From Odiellus spinosus (taxonomy: Eukaryota > Arthropoda > Arachnida > Opiliones > Phalangiidae), in the NCBI GenBank assembly GCA_963920705.1, contig OY987232.1:17769942-17833941 (forward strand): a DNA stretch of 64,000 bases, read 5' to 3'. The notes under the pieces were generated by a model. The model made no database searches. It was not told the DNA's origin and saw only the letters and a list, made by a program, of their open reading frames with translations. This document shows, one piece after another, positions 12,460-23,458 of this stretch. Numbering within the stretch: the first letter of the stretch is position 1; each line of letters starts with the position of its first letter. The position numbers were made by a program, and so were the translations under genes.

Positions 12460-14212
12460 CTAATATTACTTGTAGCTACTTGAAATATTCAAATAAAATA
12501 AAATATTAATTTGCAAAATAATCATTGGTTTTTTCTCTATCCATTTAATTTCCTACGTGGGTCTTACTTTAGACAAACATAATATCCTCGAATTATTTCG
12601 TAATGTGCTGATTAGTTAATTACAAACTGAGATAAGAACCGCAATTACCTTTTTAAAACACCTCAGGCAAATATTTTACAAATAACTCTATCCTTCATAC
12701 TAAACATATTCATTTTGTAGCCGTTATTGAATTTTGTAAATTGTATCATTTTTCTTAAATTAACTATGAAATAAAATTAAAAAACTAATTTGTTGTATAC
12801 TTAATTGGAGCCTTAAATGATATTTATATTTTTTAAATACAAATTATATTTAATTTGATATTATTTTGATCATATTTTACATTAAATTTGTAAATCATGA
12901 TTTAAATATTATAATATTCTTATTAATTAACTGATATTTAATAAAATAAACGTCAAAATGTTAAGACTATCACGTATCTTTGAACACCACAAATTTTCAA
13001 TAGAATATTATTTGCACTACACTTTACGATCGGCCCATAACGTTACACGCTAACGCGTTCATTGAAATATTATTTCTCTCTTAGTTTTAAAAGATGTCTA
13101 ATTTTCGACAATTTAAACTAGATTTAACCAGAATTTAAATATAATTCCATTTACTAGGGTAATTAAATATGTATTTCTAATTATCATGGCTAATTAAATA
13201 ATAAAGAGCAATGAAGGGTGATTAACTAAGCTTCGAAAAAACAGAAAATGTCCTTGAAATTTTAACATTCTACGAATTTCAAGTCATCTCAATATTTATT
13301 GAGTCATAATTCAGGAAACTTAATTTTTATTATTTGATATTTTAGTAGGTAAGATGAATTTACGTAATAATTCGACGAATTTAAACTATGTAACCAGTAG
13401 TTAATTTAAATTTAATTTTATACGGGATATTAAACTAACATTAACGGGGAAAACCCCTAAATTAAATATAATCATCATGTGGGTGAAAGCCACAAACTTC
13501 CAAGAACTTTGCTAAATAAATTGCAAAACGCGAGATGTCACTGTTTACGCAATGCGAAGGGTTAAAAACTAACCAATCACCTCCCTCAACGTTTTCCCTG
13601 GAAGCCATACTGAGCAGGCTGGGAAATAAGGATAATTTTTAAACTGGACTTGTGGCCAGCGGTTTAATTAAAAAACTGGACATTGGCCAGTTACGATTTT
13701 CACGAGCTTGACAATCTGTCATTATGACGTAGGACTATGAAGTAGGCTAAGAAACAGAACTAAATTTTGGAATTAATTAACTGGCCATGTGGCCAGTAGA
13801 CCCCCAAGCATTTAATTTTTAAACTGGCCCATCTAATTTTTAAACTGGACTTTTGTCCAGTAAAACCGCCTTATTTCCCAGCCTGATACTGAGCCCGTTA
13901 GTTGTGAAGGTGGATAAACACTGGATGAAATAAAGAATTATGACCATGGTTTTAAACCACATCTGTTATGATTATTTTGAGTAAAACGTGACACCTTACG
14001 TCATAAAACGTGATATATTATGTAACTGTTTGAACAATGCGCATGCCAAAAAACTGCCGATCACGTTTCCCGGTTAGAAAATTTGAAAACAATTTTTCTT
14101 TTAGGTGTATCAACAATGGAATGAAATAATATTAACGACAATTTTTAGCAGAATTTGGACGTTTTATTTATTTAGATAAGAGACTCTTGACAATAATAAT
14201 TAAGGAAATTGG
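12460..14212. other. Array spacer between genes 2 and 3
   Basis: A near-copy of the gene 1-2 spacer with one clean insertion (13615-13885, listed separately). No gene. Confidence 0.5.
13615..13885. mobile_element. hAT-like MITE with 8-bp target duplication
   Basis: 271 bp with perfect terminal inverted repeats CAGGCTGGGAAATAAGG / CCTTATTTCCCAGCCTG. The 8-bp duplication ATACTGAG flanks it at 13607-13614 and 13886-13893. The homologous spacer at about 11345 has a single ATACTGAG and no element, so the empty site is present in this window. Inside, TGGCCAG and CTGGAC motifs repeat. There is no coding capacity. An 8-bp duplication with CAG...CTG ends is the hAT superfamily pattern. Confidence 0.85.
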
Positions 14213-14220
14213 TATAAATA
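14213..14220 (+). promoter_or_regulatory. TATA box of array gene 3
   Basis: TATAAATA. The donor GTAAGT is at 14306 and the acceptor ends at 14727. Confidence 0.65.
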
Positions 14221-14733
14221 ACGTTTCCTCGGCCACTAGTAATCATAACTCACCTTAGTAAGCGAACTGAACAGTCTAAAGAAACTGCTAAAGCTATCCA
14301 ATAAAGTAAGTATTTTAAAAACTAAAATTTATTGCAAATAGTGCCAAGTTCTGTTGGTACTCATTCTCAGATTGTTAAACTTTTGCCTGTTGTATCCAAC
14401 CCTTAACGTTAACAGACGCTAATTTTAAATATATGTTTACCCTTTACTTCTATAAGTTTAATCAAATAATTATTTTAGGTTTAGTTTCCCTTTACGATCG
14501 AGTTACTCACTTTTCACGGGTGTACAAACGCTAGCTAAGTTAACAGCATAAGTACACTACACCTCTAAGTAGCAAAAATGGGGAATTTGACCTTCTTTCT
14601 AATTTAACCCTCGCAATTAATTTAATGTAGCGTATCAGGGCCTCACCGTTAATTATTCCATTTTGATAACCAAATGTTTCTCAAAGTAATACAGTAAATA
14701 AACTAAGATATTACAATTTCTTTATAGATAATC

Positions 14734-15000
14734 ATGAATTCAACAGTAGTTTTGGTATTAGCCATCCTTGTAACGATGTCTTCCATCGTACAAATGGCGC
14801 CTTCAACAGTCACCAACTCGGTAATTACGGATACAACTCATTCGGATTCTACCTTTACCGACTCAACCGTGTCAGGCTCGACTATCACCAAGTCTACACT
14901 CACCAATGCTAAAATTACTAATTGTAAAATTGACACTTCAACCATCACTGGATGTACACTCGATGGACAGACAATCACTGGCAAAACTATGACTTGCTAA
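14734..15000 (+). CDS. Secreted TxT pentapeptide-repeat protein, array gene 3
   Basis: 88 residues, identical in sequence to the gene 2 product, with the same signal region, 13 blocks and three Cys. The last few codons and the 3' flank (GCAAAACTATGACTTGCTAAG) match gene 1 better than gene 2, which looks like a gene-conversion tract or an unequal-crossover junction between paralogues. Confidence 0.8.
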   Translation: MNSTVVLVLAILVTMSSIVQMAPSTVTNSVITDTTHSDSTFTDSTVSGSTITKSTLTNAKITNCKIDTSTITGCTLDGQTITGKTMTC

Positions 15001-15567
15001 GTCTAATATTTCTTGTAACTACTTGAAATATTCAAAGAAATAAAAATTTAATTTGCAAAATAATCATTGGTTTTTTCTCTATCCATTTAATTTTTTACGT
15101 GGGCCTTACTTTAGACAAACATAATATCCTCGAATTATTTCGTAATGTGCTGATTAGTTAATTACAAACTGAGATAAGAACCGCAATTACCTTTTTAAAA
15201 CACCTCGGGCAAATATTTTACAAATAACTCTATCCTTCATACTAAACATATTCATTTTGTAGCCGTTATTGCCTTTTGTAAATTGTATTATTTTTCTTAA
15301 ATTAACTATGAAATAAAATTAAACTAATTTGTTATATACTTGGGTATCATTAGTTTATAAGAACATTGGAACCTTAAATTATAATTATACTATTTTTTAA
15401 ATGCAAATTATATTTAATTTGATATTATTTTGACCATATTTTATATTAAATTTGTAAATCATGATTTAAATATTATAATATTCTTATTAAATAACTGATA
15501 TTTAATGAAATAAACGTCAAAACTTTAAGACTATCACGTGTCTTTGACGTTTTGTTTATTTAGATAA
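15001..15567. other. 3' flank of array gene 3
   Basis: Duplicated AT-rich downstream sequence ending in a deletion junction at about 15547, just before a composite transposon. Confidence 0.5.
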
Positions 15568-15736
15568 GGGTTGGCAATTAGCCGGCTAAAACTAGTTTTT
15601 ACCGGGACATGTGGCAAAAAGTGGTTTTAACCGGCAAAAACGGAAAAAAACCGGCTAAAAGTGGCAAAAACTACCAATCAAGGGTAGAATACTATTAAAT
15701 GAAGTTAAATTGTATTTAGGACGTGTTGAATTTCAT

Positions 15737-16077
15737 CAGAAGCCGATGAAACCCTCCTTTGAAGTATACTACTCTAATGTTCCATATAGCGCTCCTCTCT
15801 GTATGGGTAAAATTCACAATTTTACGAGATCGGAGGGGTCCTACTTCATACCTCCCTGTCTACGGAAAATTGGAAATTCTCTCTCTCCACAAAAACGACG
15901 ACGTTTTTTTTGACGTACTCCAAGGCTGCTAGAGATATTCGCTCGACGAACTCCCGCTCCGAAAATATCTACCGTTAGGAGGCGTACGAATCGCGCTTTT
16001 TGAAACTAACCCATACAGAGAGGGGTAGACAAGACCAGGGAGTAATAGACTTCAAAGAAGGGTTTCTTCGGCTTCTG
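15737..16077 (+). mobile_element. M1 MITE, copy 1 (orientation A)
   Basis: First copy of the main family: about 338 bp, ends CAGAAGCCGATGAAACCCTC / GGGTTTCATCGGCTTCTG. The inverted repeats extend imperfectly to CCTCTCTGTATGGG (about 75 bp), and there is no transposase. Orientation A means that the AAATTGGAAATTCTCTCTC strand reads on plus. Flanks ATTTCAT/CTTTCAT are a 7-bp duplication with one change. It lies inside M12. Confidence 0.88.
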
Positions 16078-16427
16078 CTTTCATGTAAAGTACTAGCTGT
16101 TACTATCTGAATTCATTAGACAGTTTTTTTTTTGTTTTTTTTTTTTCTTCTATAGTTTATATCTATAGTGAGATACATTGCCCATTTCTCTTGGAACCTA
16201 TCCTCTGGACTTTTTAACCTAGAGGTGGGAAGCCTTCCATAAAGCAGTTGAGAAATATTTGGGGTAAAAAAAAGTTTCCCAAAACACTTGAAATCAGGTC
16301 TTAGTCCAATAAAGAAAATCGAGCTAAAGAATAGAAACATGATAAAGATATATGGGCTTGCTATTAGTTTGCTAACTGAAACGTCTATCACCATGTGATT
16401 TCACCAGAGTGTAGGTCTCACTAATAC

Positions 16428-16846
16428 CAGAGGTATATTATAACCCCCTTCGGGGGGGAAGTATGAAAGGTAGGCAAAATCGACGAACAACAAGTGCCCG
16501 GCGTAAATCGCGGCGGATCGACACACCGCTTTACTCCCAAAAAATAGTTACACCATTTTGAACCTCACTAAATTTTCCCTACGCGCACTTCCGGAACTCG
16601 CGAGCCGAAGTCAACCTTCGACTCCATTTTAACAGACAGCCTGACTCCCGAGACAGGAAGTTCTAAACACAAATCGAGCCGTCTTGTTTATACAAAGACC
16701 ATTTACTAGAGTAGCGACATTGAGAAATTCAGCGCGAGCTAGTGGCCTAGATAGTCAGCAGCGGGCTCTTGTTGTTCGTGATTTTTAGCATTGGTAGTAT
16801 AGGGGCTTTCATACTTCCCCCCGAAGGGGGTTATTATATACCTCTG
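16428..16846 (-). mobile_element. M2 MITE, copy a
   Basis: About 415 bp with termini CAGAGGTATATAATAACCCC and its inverse. Directly inside each end is a perfect hairpin, CCCCC-TTC-GGGGG. The body is GC-richer than the host and non-coding. The target duplication CTAATAC is perfect (7 bp). It lies inside M12. Confidence 0.9.
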
Positions 16847-17215
16847 CTAATACTAAGACTTTGGTAGTATTGTTGGCTTGACATTAAAAACGAGAGGTTA
16901 AGGTTTTGAACAACATTCCATTTTTGAGTTTGAGATATTTTTCAGCTTTATTTCTATATTTCTTGTTTTTTTTGTTTTTTTTTGGTTTTTTTTTAATCAA
17001 AAAAGCCACTTGAAGTGGGAAAAAACCGCGGCAAAATCTGTTTTTGCCATAAATTTTAACCTGGTTAAAACTGGGCGGAAAAAACCGCGGCCAAAACTAG
17101 TTTTTGCCACCCCGGTTTTAACCTGGAAAAAACCGCGATTTTTTTCCACCCCTGGCAAAAACTTGCCAACCCTTAAAGATAAGAGACTCTTGACAATAAT
17201 AATTAAGGAAATTGG

Positions 17216-17223
17216 TATAAATA
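17216..17223 (+). promoter_or_regulatory. TATA box of array gene 4
   Basis: TATAAATA. The donor GTAAGT is at 17310 and the acceptor ends at 17752. Only about 43 bp of the ancestral upstream sequence remains before the M12 insertion. Confidence 0.65.
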
Positions 17224-17758
17224 ACGCTTCCTCGGCTACTAGTAATCATAACTAACCTTAGTAAGCGAACTGAACAGTCTTAAAGAAATTGCTAAAGCTA
17301 TCCAATAAAGTAAGTATTATAAAAACTCAAATTTATTGCAAATAGTGGGAAGTTCTGTTGGAACTCATTCTCAGATTGTTAAACTTTTGCCTGTTGTATC
17401 CATCCCTTAACGTTAACTTCGCAACAGACGCTAATTTTAAATATATGTTTACCCTTTACTGCTATAAGTTTAATCAAATAATTATTATAGGTTTAGTTTC
17501 CCTTAACGATCGAGTTACTCATTTTCACGGGTGTACAAACGCTAGCTAAGTTAACAGCATAAGTACACTACACTTCTAAGTAGCAAAAATGGGGAATTTC
17601 TTTGGAGTTTGACCTTCTTATTTCTAATTTAACCCTCGCAATTAATTTAATGTCGCGTATCAGGGCCTCACCGTTAATTATTCCATTTTGATAACCAAAT
17701 GTTTCTCAAAGTAATACAGTAAATAAACTAAGATATTTCAATTTCTTTATAGACAATC

Positions 17759-18025
17759 ATGAATTCGACAGTAGTTTTGGTATTAACCATCCTTGTAACG
17801 ATGTCTTCCATCGAACAAATGACGGCTTCAACAGTCACCAACTCGCAAATTACGGATACAACTCATTCGGATTCTACCTTTACCGACTCAACCGTGTCAG
17901 GCTCGACTATCACCAAGTCTACACTCACCAATGCTAAAATTACTAATTGTAAAATTGACACTTCAACCATCACTGGATGTACACTCGATGGACAGACAAT
18001 CACTGGAGAGACTATGACTTGTTAA
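17759..18025 (+). CDS. Secreted TxT pentapeptide-repeat protein, array gene 4
   Basis: 88 residues, 13 blocks. It differs from gene 2 in the signal region (VLTILV; IEQMTA at the presumed cleavage end), in block 2 (SQITD) and in the last block (ETMTC). All three Cys are kept. The gene is intact despite the composite transposon immediately upstream of its promoter; whether it is still expressed cannot be judged from sequence. Confidence 0.78.
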   Translation: MNSTVVLVLTILVTMSSIEQMTASTVTNSQITDTTHSDSTFTDSTVSGSTITKSTLTNAKITNCKIDTSTITGCTLDGQTITGETMTC

Positions 18026-18029
18026 AGTC

Positions 18030-18742
18030 TAATATTTCTTGTAACTACTTGAAATATTCAAATAAAATAAAATATTAATTTGCAAAATGATCATTGGTTT
18101 TTTCTCTATCCATTTAATTTTCTACGTGGGTCTTACTTTAGACAAACATAATATCCTTGAATTATTTCGTAATGTGCTGATTAGTTAATTACAAACTGAG
18201 ATAAGAACCGCAATTACCTTTTTAAAACACCTCAGGCAAATATTTTACAAATAACTCTATCCTTCATACTAAACATATTCATTTTGTAGCCGTTATTGAA
18301 TTTTGTAAATTGTATCATTTTTCTTAAATTAACTATGAAATATAATTGAAAACCTAATTTGTTGTATACTTAATTGGAGCCTTAAATGATATTTATATTT
18401 TTTAAATACAAATTATATTTAATTTGATATTATTTTGATCATATTTTATATTAAATTTCTAAATCATGATATAATTATCATAATATTATTATTAAATAAC
18501 TGATATTTAATGAAATAAACGTCAAAACTTTAAAACTATCACGTTTCTTTGAACACCACAAATTTTCAATAGAATTTTAAATCATCTCAATATTATTTGC
18601 ACTACACTTTACGATCGACCCATAACGTTACACGCTAACGCGTTCATTGGATTATTATTTCTCTCTTAGTTTTAAAAGATGTCTAGTTTTCAAAAATTTA
18701 AATAGATAAGAGACTCTTGACAATAATAATTTAGGAAAATGA
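18030..18742. other. Shortened array spacer between genes 4 and 5
   Basis: Duplicated 3' flank joined at about 18700 (CAAAAATTTAAATAGATAAG) directly to the promoter-proximal flank of gene 5, with most of the usual spacer missing. Confidence 0.5.
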
Positions 18743-18750
18743 TATAAATA
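18743..18750 (+). promoter_or_regulatory. TATA box of array gene 5
   Basis: TATAAATA. The donor GTAAAT is at 18837 and the acceptor ends at 19257. Confidence 0.65.
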
Positions 18751-19263
18751 ACGCTTCTTCGGCTACTACTTATCATAACTAACCTTAGTAAGCAAACTGA
18801 ACAGTCTTAAAGAAACTGCTAAAGCTATCCAATAAAGTAAATATCTTAAAAACTCAAATTTATTGCAAATAGTGGGAAGTTCTGTTGGAACTCATTCTTA
18901 GATTGTTAAACTTTTGCCTGTTGTATCCAACCCTTAACGTTAACAGACGCTAATTTTAAATATATGTTTACCATTTACTGCTATAAGTTTAATCAAATAA
19001 TTATTTTAGGTTCAGGTTCCCTTTACGATCGAGTTACTCATTGTCACGGGTGTACAAACGCTAGCTAAGTTAACAGCATAAGTACACTACACTTCTAAGT
19101 AGCAAAAATGGGGAATTTGACCTTCTTTCTAATTTAACCCTCGCAATTAATTTAATGTCGCGTATCAAGGCCTCACCGTTAATTATTCCATTTTGATAAC
19201 CAAATGTTTTTCAAAGTAATACCGTAAATAAACTAAGATATTACAATTTCTTTATAGATAATC

Positions 19264-19530
19264 ATGAATTCAACAGTAGTTTTGGTATTAGCCATCCTTG
19301 TAACGATGTCCTCCATCGTACAAATGGCGCCTTCAACAGTCACCAACTCGCAAATTACGAATACAATTCATTCGGATTCGACCTTTACCGATTCAACCGT
19401 GTCAAACTCTGTAATCACCACGTCTACATTCACCAATGCTAAAATCAATAATTGTAAAATTGACACTTCAACCTTCACTGGAAGTACACTCGATGGAATG
19501 ACAATTTCTGGCAAGTCTATGACTCGCTAA
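19264..19530 (+). CDS. Secreted TxT pentapeptide-repeat protein, array gene 5 (two Cys lost)
   Basis: 88 residues in 13 blocks with the conserved signal region. Unlike all its paralogues, block 11 begins with Ser instead of Cys (STLDG) and the final residue is Arg instead of Cys (KSMTR). Only one of three Cys remains, so any disulfide between them is lost. The reading frame is intact. It may be a diverged functional copy or an early pseudogene. Confidence 0.72.
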   Translation: MNSTVVLVLAILVTMSSIVQMAPSTVTNSQITNTIHSDSTFTDSTVSNSVITTSTFTNAKINNCKIDTSTFTGSTLDGMTISGKSMTR

Positions 19531-19609
19531 AGTCTAATATTTCTTTTAACTACTTGAAATAGTCAAATATAATAAAAATTTAATTGTTCTTTTTTTATTC
19601 CTATCCATT

Positions 19610-19815
19610 TAATTTTTTATGTGGGCCTAATTACGCAAATTACGGTTACAATTCATTCAGTTTCGACCTTAACCGGCACAACCGGGTCAAACTCGACTAT
19701 CACCAAGTCTACACTCACCGATGCTAAAATCAATAATTGTAACATTGACACTTCAACCATCACTGGATGTACACTCTATGGACAGACAATTATTGTCAAG
19801 ACTATGACTTGTTAA
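19610..19815 (+). pseudogene. Headless partial copy of an array gene, after gene 5
   Basis: From about block 2 (QITVT) to the end (KTMTC and TAA) this is a pentapeptide-repeat sequence, but it lacks the ATG, the signal peptide and the 5' exon. No splice acceptor is seen just before it. It follows gene 5 by about 90 bp, after that gene's AATAAAAATT. Block register and Cys are kept; TLYG and IIVK are aberrant. Confidence 0.65.
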
Positions 19816-20027
19816 AGTCTAATATTTCTTGTAACTACTTGAAATATTCAAATAAATAAAAATTTAATTTGCAAAATAATCATTGGTTTTTTTCTCTATC
19901 CATTCAATTTTCTACGTAGGCCTTACTTTAGACAAATTATTTCGTAATTTACTTATTGCAACTGAGATAAGAACCGCAATTGTCTTTTTAAAACCCCTCG
20001 GGCAAATATTTTACAAATAACTATCCT

Positions 20028-20366
20028 CAGAAGTAGATGAAACCCTCCTTTGAAGTCTACTACTCTAATGTTCCATATAGCGCTCCTCTCTGTATGGGTA
20101 AAATTCCCAACTTTACGAGATCGGAGGGGTAATACTTCATACCCCCTGTCTACGGAAAATTGGAAATTCTCTCTCTCCACAAAAACGACGACGTTTTTTT
20201 GACGTACTCCAAGGCTGCTAGAGATATTCGCTGGACGAACTCCCGCTCCGAAAATATCTACCGTTAGGAGGCGTACGAATCGCGCTTTTTGAAACTAACC
20301 CATACAGAGAGGGGTAGACAAGACCAGGGAGTAATAGACTTCAAAGGAGGGTTTCATCGGCTTCTG
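20028..20366 (+). mobile_element. M1 MITE, copy 2 (orientation A)
   Basis: The left end has the TAGATGAAACC variant and the right end CATCGGCTTCTG. Flanks CTATCCT/ATATCCT (six of seven match). It interrupts the duplicated spacer sequence ACAAATAACT-ATCCTTCATAC, whose empty form occurs after genes 1-3. Confidence 0.88.
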
Positions 20367-20883
20367 ATATCCTTCATACGAAACATATTGGTTTATTGTA
20401 TTCATTTGTAGCCGTTATTGCCTTTTCTAAATTGTATCATTTTTCTTAAAGGAACTAAAAATAAAATTAAACTAATTTGTTATATACTTGGGTATCACTA
20501 GTTTATAAAAACATTGGAACCTTAAATTATAATTATACTATTTTTTAAATACAAATTATATTTAATTTGATATTATTTGGATCATATTTTACATTAAATT
20601 TGTAAATCATGATATAAATATTAAAATATTCTTATTAATTAACTGATATTTAATTAAATAAACGTCAAAACTTAAAGAATATCACGTGTAGGTCAAGACA
20701 TAAGTGTCTTTTAATACCACAAATTCCCAATATTATTTGCACTACATTTTACGATCGGCCCATAACGTTACACGCTAACGCGTTCATTGAAATATTATTT
20801 CTCTCTCAGTTTTGAAAGATGTCTAGTTTTCAACAATTTAAACTAGATACGAGACTCTTGACAATAATAATTTAGGAAATTGG
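20367..20883. other. Array spacer between genes 5 and 6
   Basis: Duplicated spacer, slightly rearranged. It ends with the promoter-proximal flank (GATACGAGACTCTTGACAAT). No gene. Confidence 0.5.
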
Positions 20884-20891
20884 TATAAATA
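20884..20891 (+). promoter_or_regulatory. TATA box of array gene 6
   Basis: TATAAATA. The donor GTAAAT is at 20977 and the acceptor ends at 21404. Confidence 0.65.
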
Positions 20892-21410
20892 ACGCTTCCT
20901 CGGCTACTAGTAATCATAACTAACCTTCGTAAGCGAACTGAACAGTCTAAAGAAACTGCTAAAGCTATCCAATAAAGTAAATATTTTAAAAACTCAAATT
21001 TATTGCAAATAGTGCCAAGTTCTGTTGGTACTCATTCTCAGATTGTTAAACTTTGCCTGTTGTATCCAACCCTTAACGTTAACTTCGCAACAGACGCTAA
21101 TTTTAAATATATGTTTACCCTTTACTGCTATAAGTTTAATCAAATAATTATTTTAGGTTTAGTTTCCCTTTACGATCGAGTTACTCATTGTCACGGGTGT
21201 ACAAACGCTAGCTAAGTTAACAGCATAAGTACACTACACTTCTAAGTAGCAAAAATGGGGAATTTGACCTTCTTTCTAATTTAACCCTCGCAATTTATTT
21301 AATGTAGCGTATCAGGGCCTCACCGTTAATTATTGCATTTTGATAACCAAATGTTTCTCAAAGTAATACCGTAAATAAACTAAGATATTACAATTTCTTT
21401 ATAGACAATC

Positions 21411-21677
21411 ATGAATTCGACAGTAGTTTTGGTATTAGCCATCCTTGTAACGATGTCTTCCATCGAACAAATGACGGCTTCAACAGTCACCAACTCGCAA
21501 ATTACGGGTACAACTCATTCGGCTGCGACTTTTACCGACTCAACCGTGTCAAACTCGAAAATCACCACGTCTACATTCACCAAGGCTAAAATCACTAATT
21601 GTAAAATTGCCACTTCAACCATCACTAGATGTACACTCGATGGAACGACAATTTCTGGCAAGTCTATGACTTGCTAA
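21411..21677 (+). CDS. Secreted TxT pentapeptide-repeat protein, array gene 6
   Basis: 88 residues, 13 blocks, three Cys kept. It shares IEQMTA with gene 4 in the signal region and KSMT at the C-terminus with gene 5. Blocks THSA-ATFTD, STFTK and STITR are private changes, some placing a charge on an outward position. It appears intact. Confidence 0.77.
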   Translation: MNSTVVLVLAILVTMSSIEQMTASTVTNSQITGTTHSAATFTDSTVSNSKITTSTFTKAKITNCKIATSTITRCTLDGTTISGKSMTC

Positions 21678-21739
21678 AGTCTAATATTTCTCGTGACTAC
21701 TTGAATATTCAAATATAATAATTTTATTTCCTATCCATT

Positions 21740-21945
21740 TAATTTTCTATGTGGGCCTAATTACGCAAATTACGGAAACAACTCATTCAGTTTCGACCTT
21801 TACCGGCTCAACCGTGTCAAACTCGACTATCACCTTGTCTACAATCACCAATGCTAAAATTACTAATTGTAATATTGACACTTCAACCATCACTGGATGT
21901 ACACTTAATGGACAGACAATTTTTGTCAAGGCTATGACTTGCTAA
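21740..21945 (+). pseudogene. Headless partial copy of an array gene, after gene 6
   Basis: Same arrangement as after gene 5: it begins about 75 bp downstream of the stop codon, with CCTAATTACGCAAATTACGG, and runs in frame to KAMTC and TAA without a signal peptide or start. The gene plus headless-copy pair was therefore duplicated as one piece. AATAAAAATT follows. Confidence 0.65.
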
Positions 21946-22668
21946 AGTCTAATATTTCTTGTAACTAATTGAAATATTCAAATAAAATAAAAATTTAATT
22001 TGCAAAATAATCTTTGTTCTTTTCTTATTCCTATCCATTTAATTTTCTAAGTGGGCCTAAAGATAAAAACAAATAAATAACGCCTCCTCATATCTGAAGA
22101 AACAGATAATGTAGATTCAACTTTAATTTTAAGTCTGGTTTTTCCCTTTACAGCTATACTTTTAATTTCCCTTTAGCCATTACTCATTCCCTTTCAAGTC
22201 GCAGTGACACGACATATCACGAGTGTTAGCAGAGGTATATAATAACCCCCTTCGGGGGAAGTATGAAAGCCCATATACTACCAATGCTAAAAATCACGAA
22301 CAACAAGAGCCCGCAGCTGACTATCTAGGCCACTAGCTCGCGCTGGACTTCTCAATGTCGCTACTCTAGTAAATGGTCTTTGTATAAACAAGACGGCTCG
22401 ATTTATGTTTAGAACTTCCTGTCTCGGGAGTCAGGCTGTCTGTTAAATGGAGTCGAAGGTTGACTTCAGCTCGTAAGTTCCGGAAGTGCGCGTAGGGAAA
22501 ATTAAGTGAGGTTCAAAATGGTGTAACTATTTTTTGGGAGTAAAGCGGTGTGTCGATCCGCCGCGATTTACGCCGGGCACTTGTTGTTCGTCGATTTTGC
22601 CTACCTTTCATACTTCCCCCCCGAAGGGGGTTATTATATACCTCTGGTGTTAGCTATAAAATCAGCAT
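21946..22668. other. Spacer with M2 copy, no gene
   Basis: Sequence between array gene 6b and the gene 7 unit. It contains the M2 element at 22230-22646. Confidence 0.5.
22230..22646 (+). mobile_element. M2 MITE, copy b
   Basis: Perfect 7-bp duplication GTGTTAG on both sides. Opposite orientation to copy a. Confidence 0.9.
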
Positions 22669-23295
22669 GAGTAAAGGTGGATTCACATATAGCGGTAGCG
22701 TAGTACAACATGGAGTAATAACTAAATGAGATTTAGGTTCTTGAACATGAATCTAAATAGGACGTGGTTCAATTTCCTTGTCACTATGGGTATCCCACCT
22801 TAAGAGTGGATTCAAATATATCTGTAGCGGATTGCAACATGGAGATTAAGGCTCGATAACAACAACCTTGAAGAACGAGAACGCATAGATATCCATTAAT
22901 TATTACCAGAAGCCGATGAAACCCTCCTTTGAAGTCTATTACTCCCGGGTCTTGTCTACCCCTCTCTGTATGGGTTATTCTCAAAAGGCGCGATTCGTAC
23001 GCCTCCTAACGGTAGATGTTTTCGGAGCGGGAGTTCGTCGAGAGAATATCTCTAGCAGCCTTGGAGTTCGTCCAAAAAACGTCGTCGTTTGTGGAGAGAG
23101 AGAATTTCCAATTTTCCGTAGACAGGGGGGTATGAAGTAGGACCCCTCTGATCTCGTAAAATTGTGAATTTTACCCATACAGAGAGGAGCGCTATATGGA
23201 ACATTGGAGTAGTAGTCTTCAAAGGAGGGTTTCATCGGCTTCTGTTATTACTCCATGGTTTGTTACTCTACAGCTGTACGTGAATCCACCTTTAC
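22669..23295. mobile_element. Palindromic element M10, interrupted by M1
   Basis: Ends GAGTAAAGGTGGATTCAC and GTGAATCCACCTTTAC are inverted repeats. The motif ACATGGAGTAATAACT recurs inside. An M1 copy splits it. The second copy at 26794-27093 has no M1. Confidence 0.6.
22907..23244 (-). mobile_element. M1 MITE, copy 3 (orientation B)
   Basis: Perfect 7-bp duplication TTATTAC. Inserted in M10. Confidence 0.9.
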
Positions 23296-23450
23296 AATTA
23301 TATTCTCATTGATCGAAAAACAATGTCTTTCCCCCACTTTGGAATATGAACCACATTTAAGTGAGAACCGAATAATATTTTAAACAAACACTTTTCTATT
23401 CAACTTCAAGCTCAACAAGTCGTCTCGAATTTTACTCGCAAAGAAATAGG

Positions 23451-23458
23451 TATAAAGA
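23451..23458 (+). promoter_or_regulatory. Possible TATA box of array gene 7
   Basis: TATAAAGA within AATAGGTATAAAGAAATT, conserved before gene 8. A first exon could end at the GTAAAG donor at 23517, with the intron reaching the CTTCAATAG acceptor at 24217. This would put the hAT insertion in the 5'UTR intron. Confidence 0.4.

Larger units (their letters stand above)
15568..17172. mobile_element. Composite element (M12) with nested M1 and M2
   Basis: Outer termini GGGTTGGCAA and TTGCCAACCC are inverted repeats. Flanks TTTAGATAA and TTAAAGATAA suggest a decayed target duplication. The outer element has internal repeats of AACCGGCAAAAA and AAACCGCGG and no open frame. It is interrupted by an M1 copy (15737-16077) and an M2 copy (16428-16846). 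The whole 1.6 kb sits about 43 bp upstream of the TATA box of array gene 4, so it separates that promoter from its ancestral upstream flank. Confidence 0.7.
8960..21990 (+). repeat. Tandem segmental duplications carrying array genes 1-6
   Basis: Units of roughly 2.26 kb recur: starts of genes 1 and 2 are 2260 bp apart. Genes 2 and 3 are 2544 bp apart, the excess being explained by a 271-bp hAT-like insertion. The spacer, promoter, 5'UTR intron, coding exon and 3' flank are all duplicated with few differences. Unit 3 is cut at about 15547, where TCTTTGA joins directly to ACGTTTTG of the next unit, removing most of a spacer. The spacer between genes 4 and 5 is also shortened. Confidence 0.85.
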
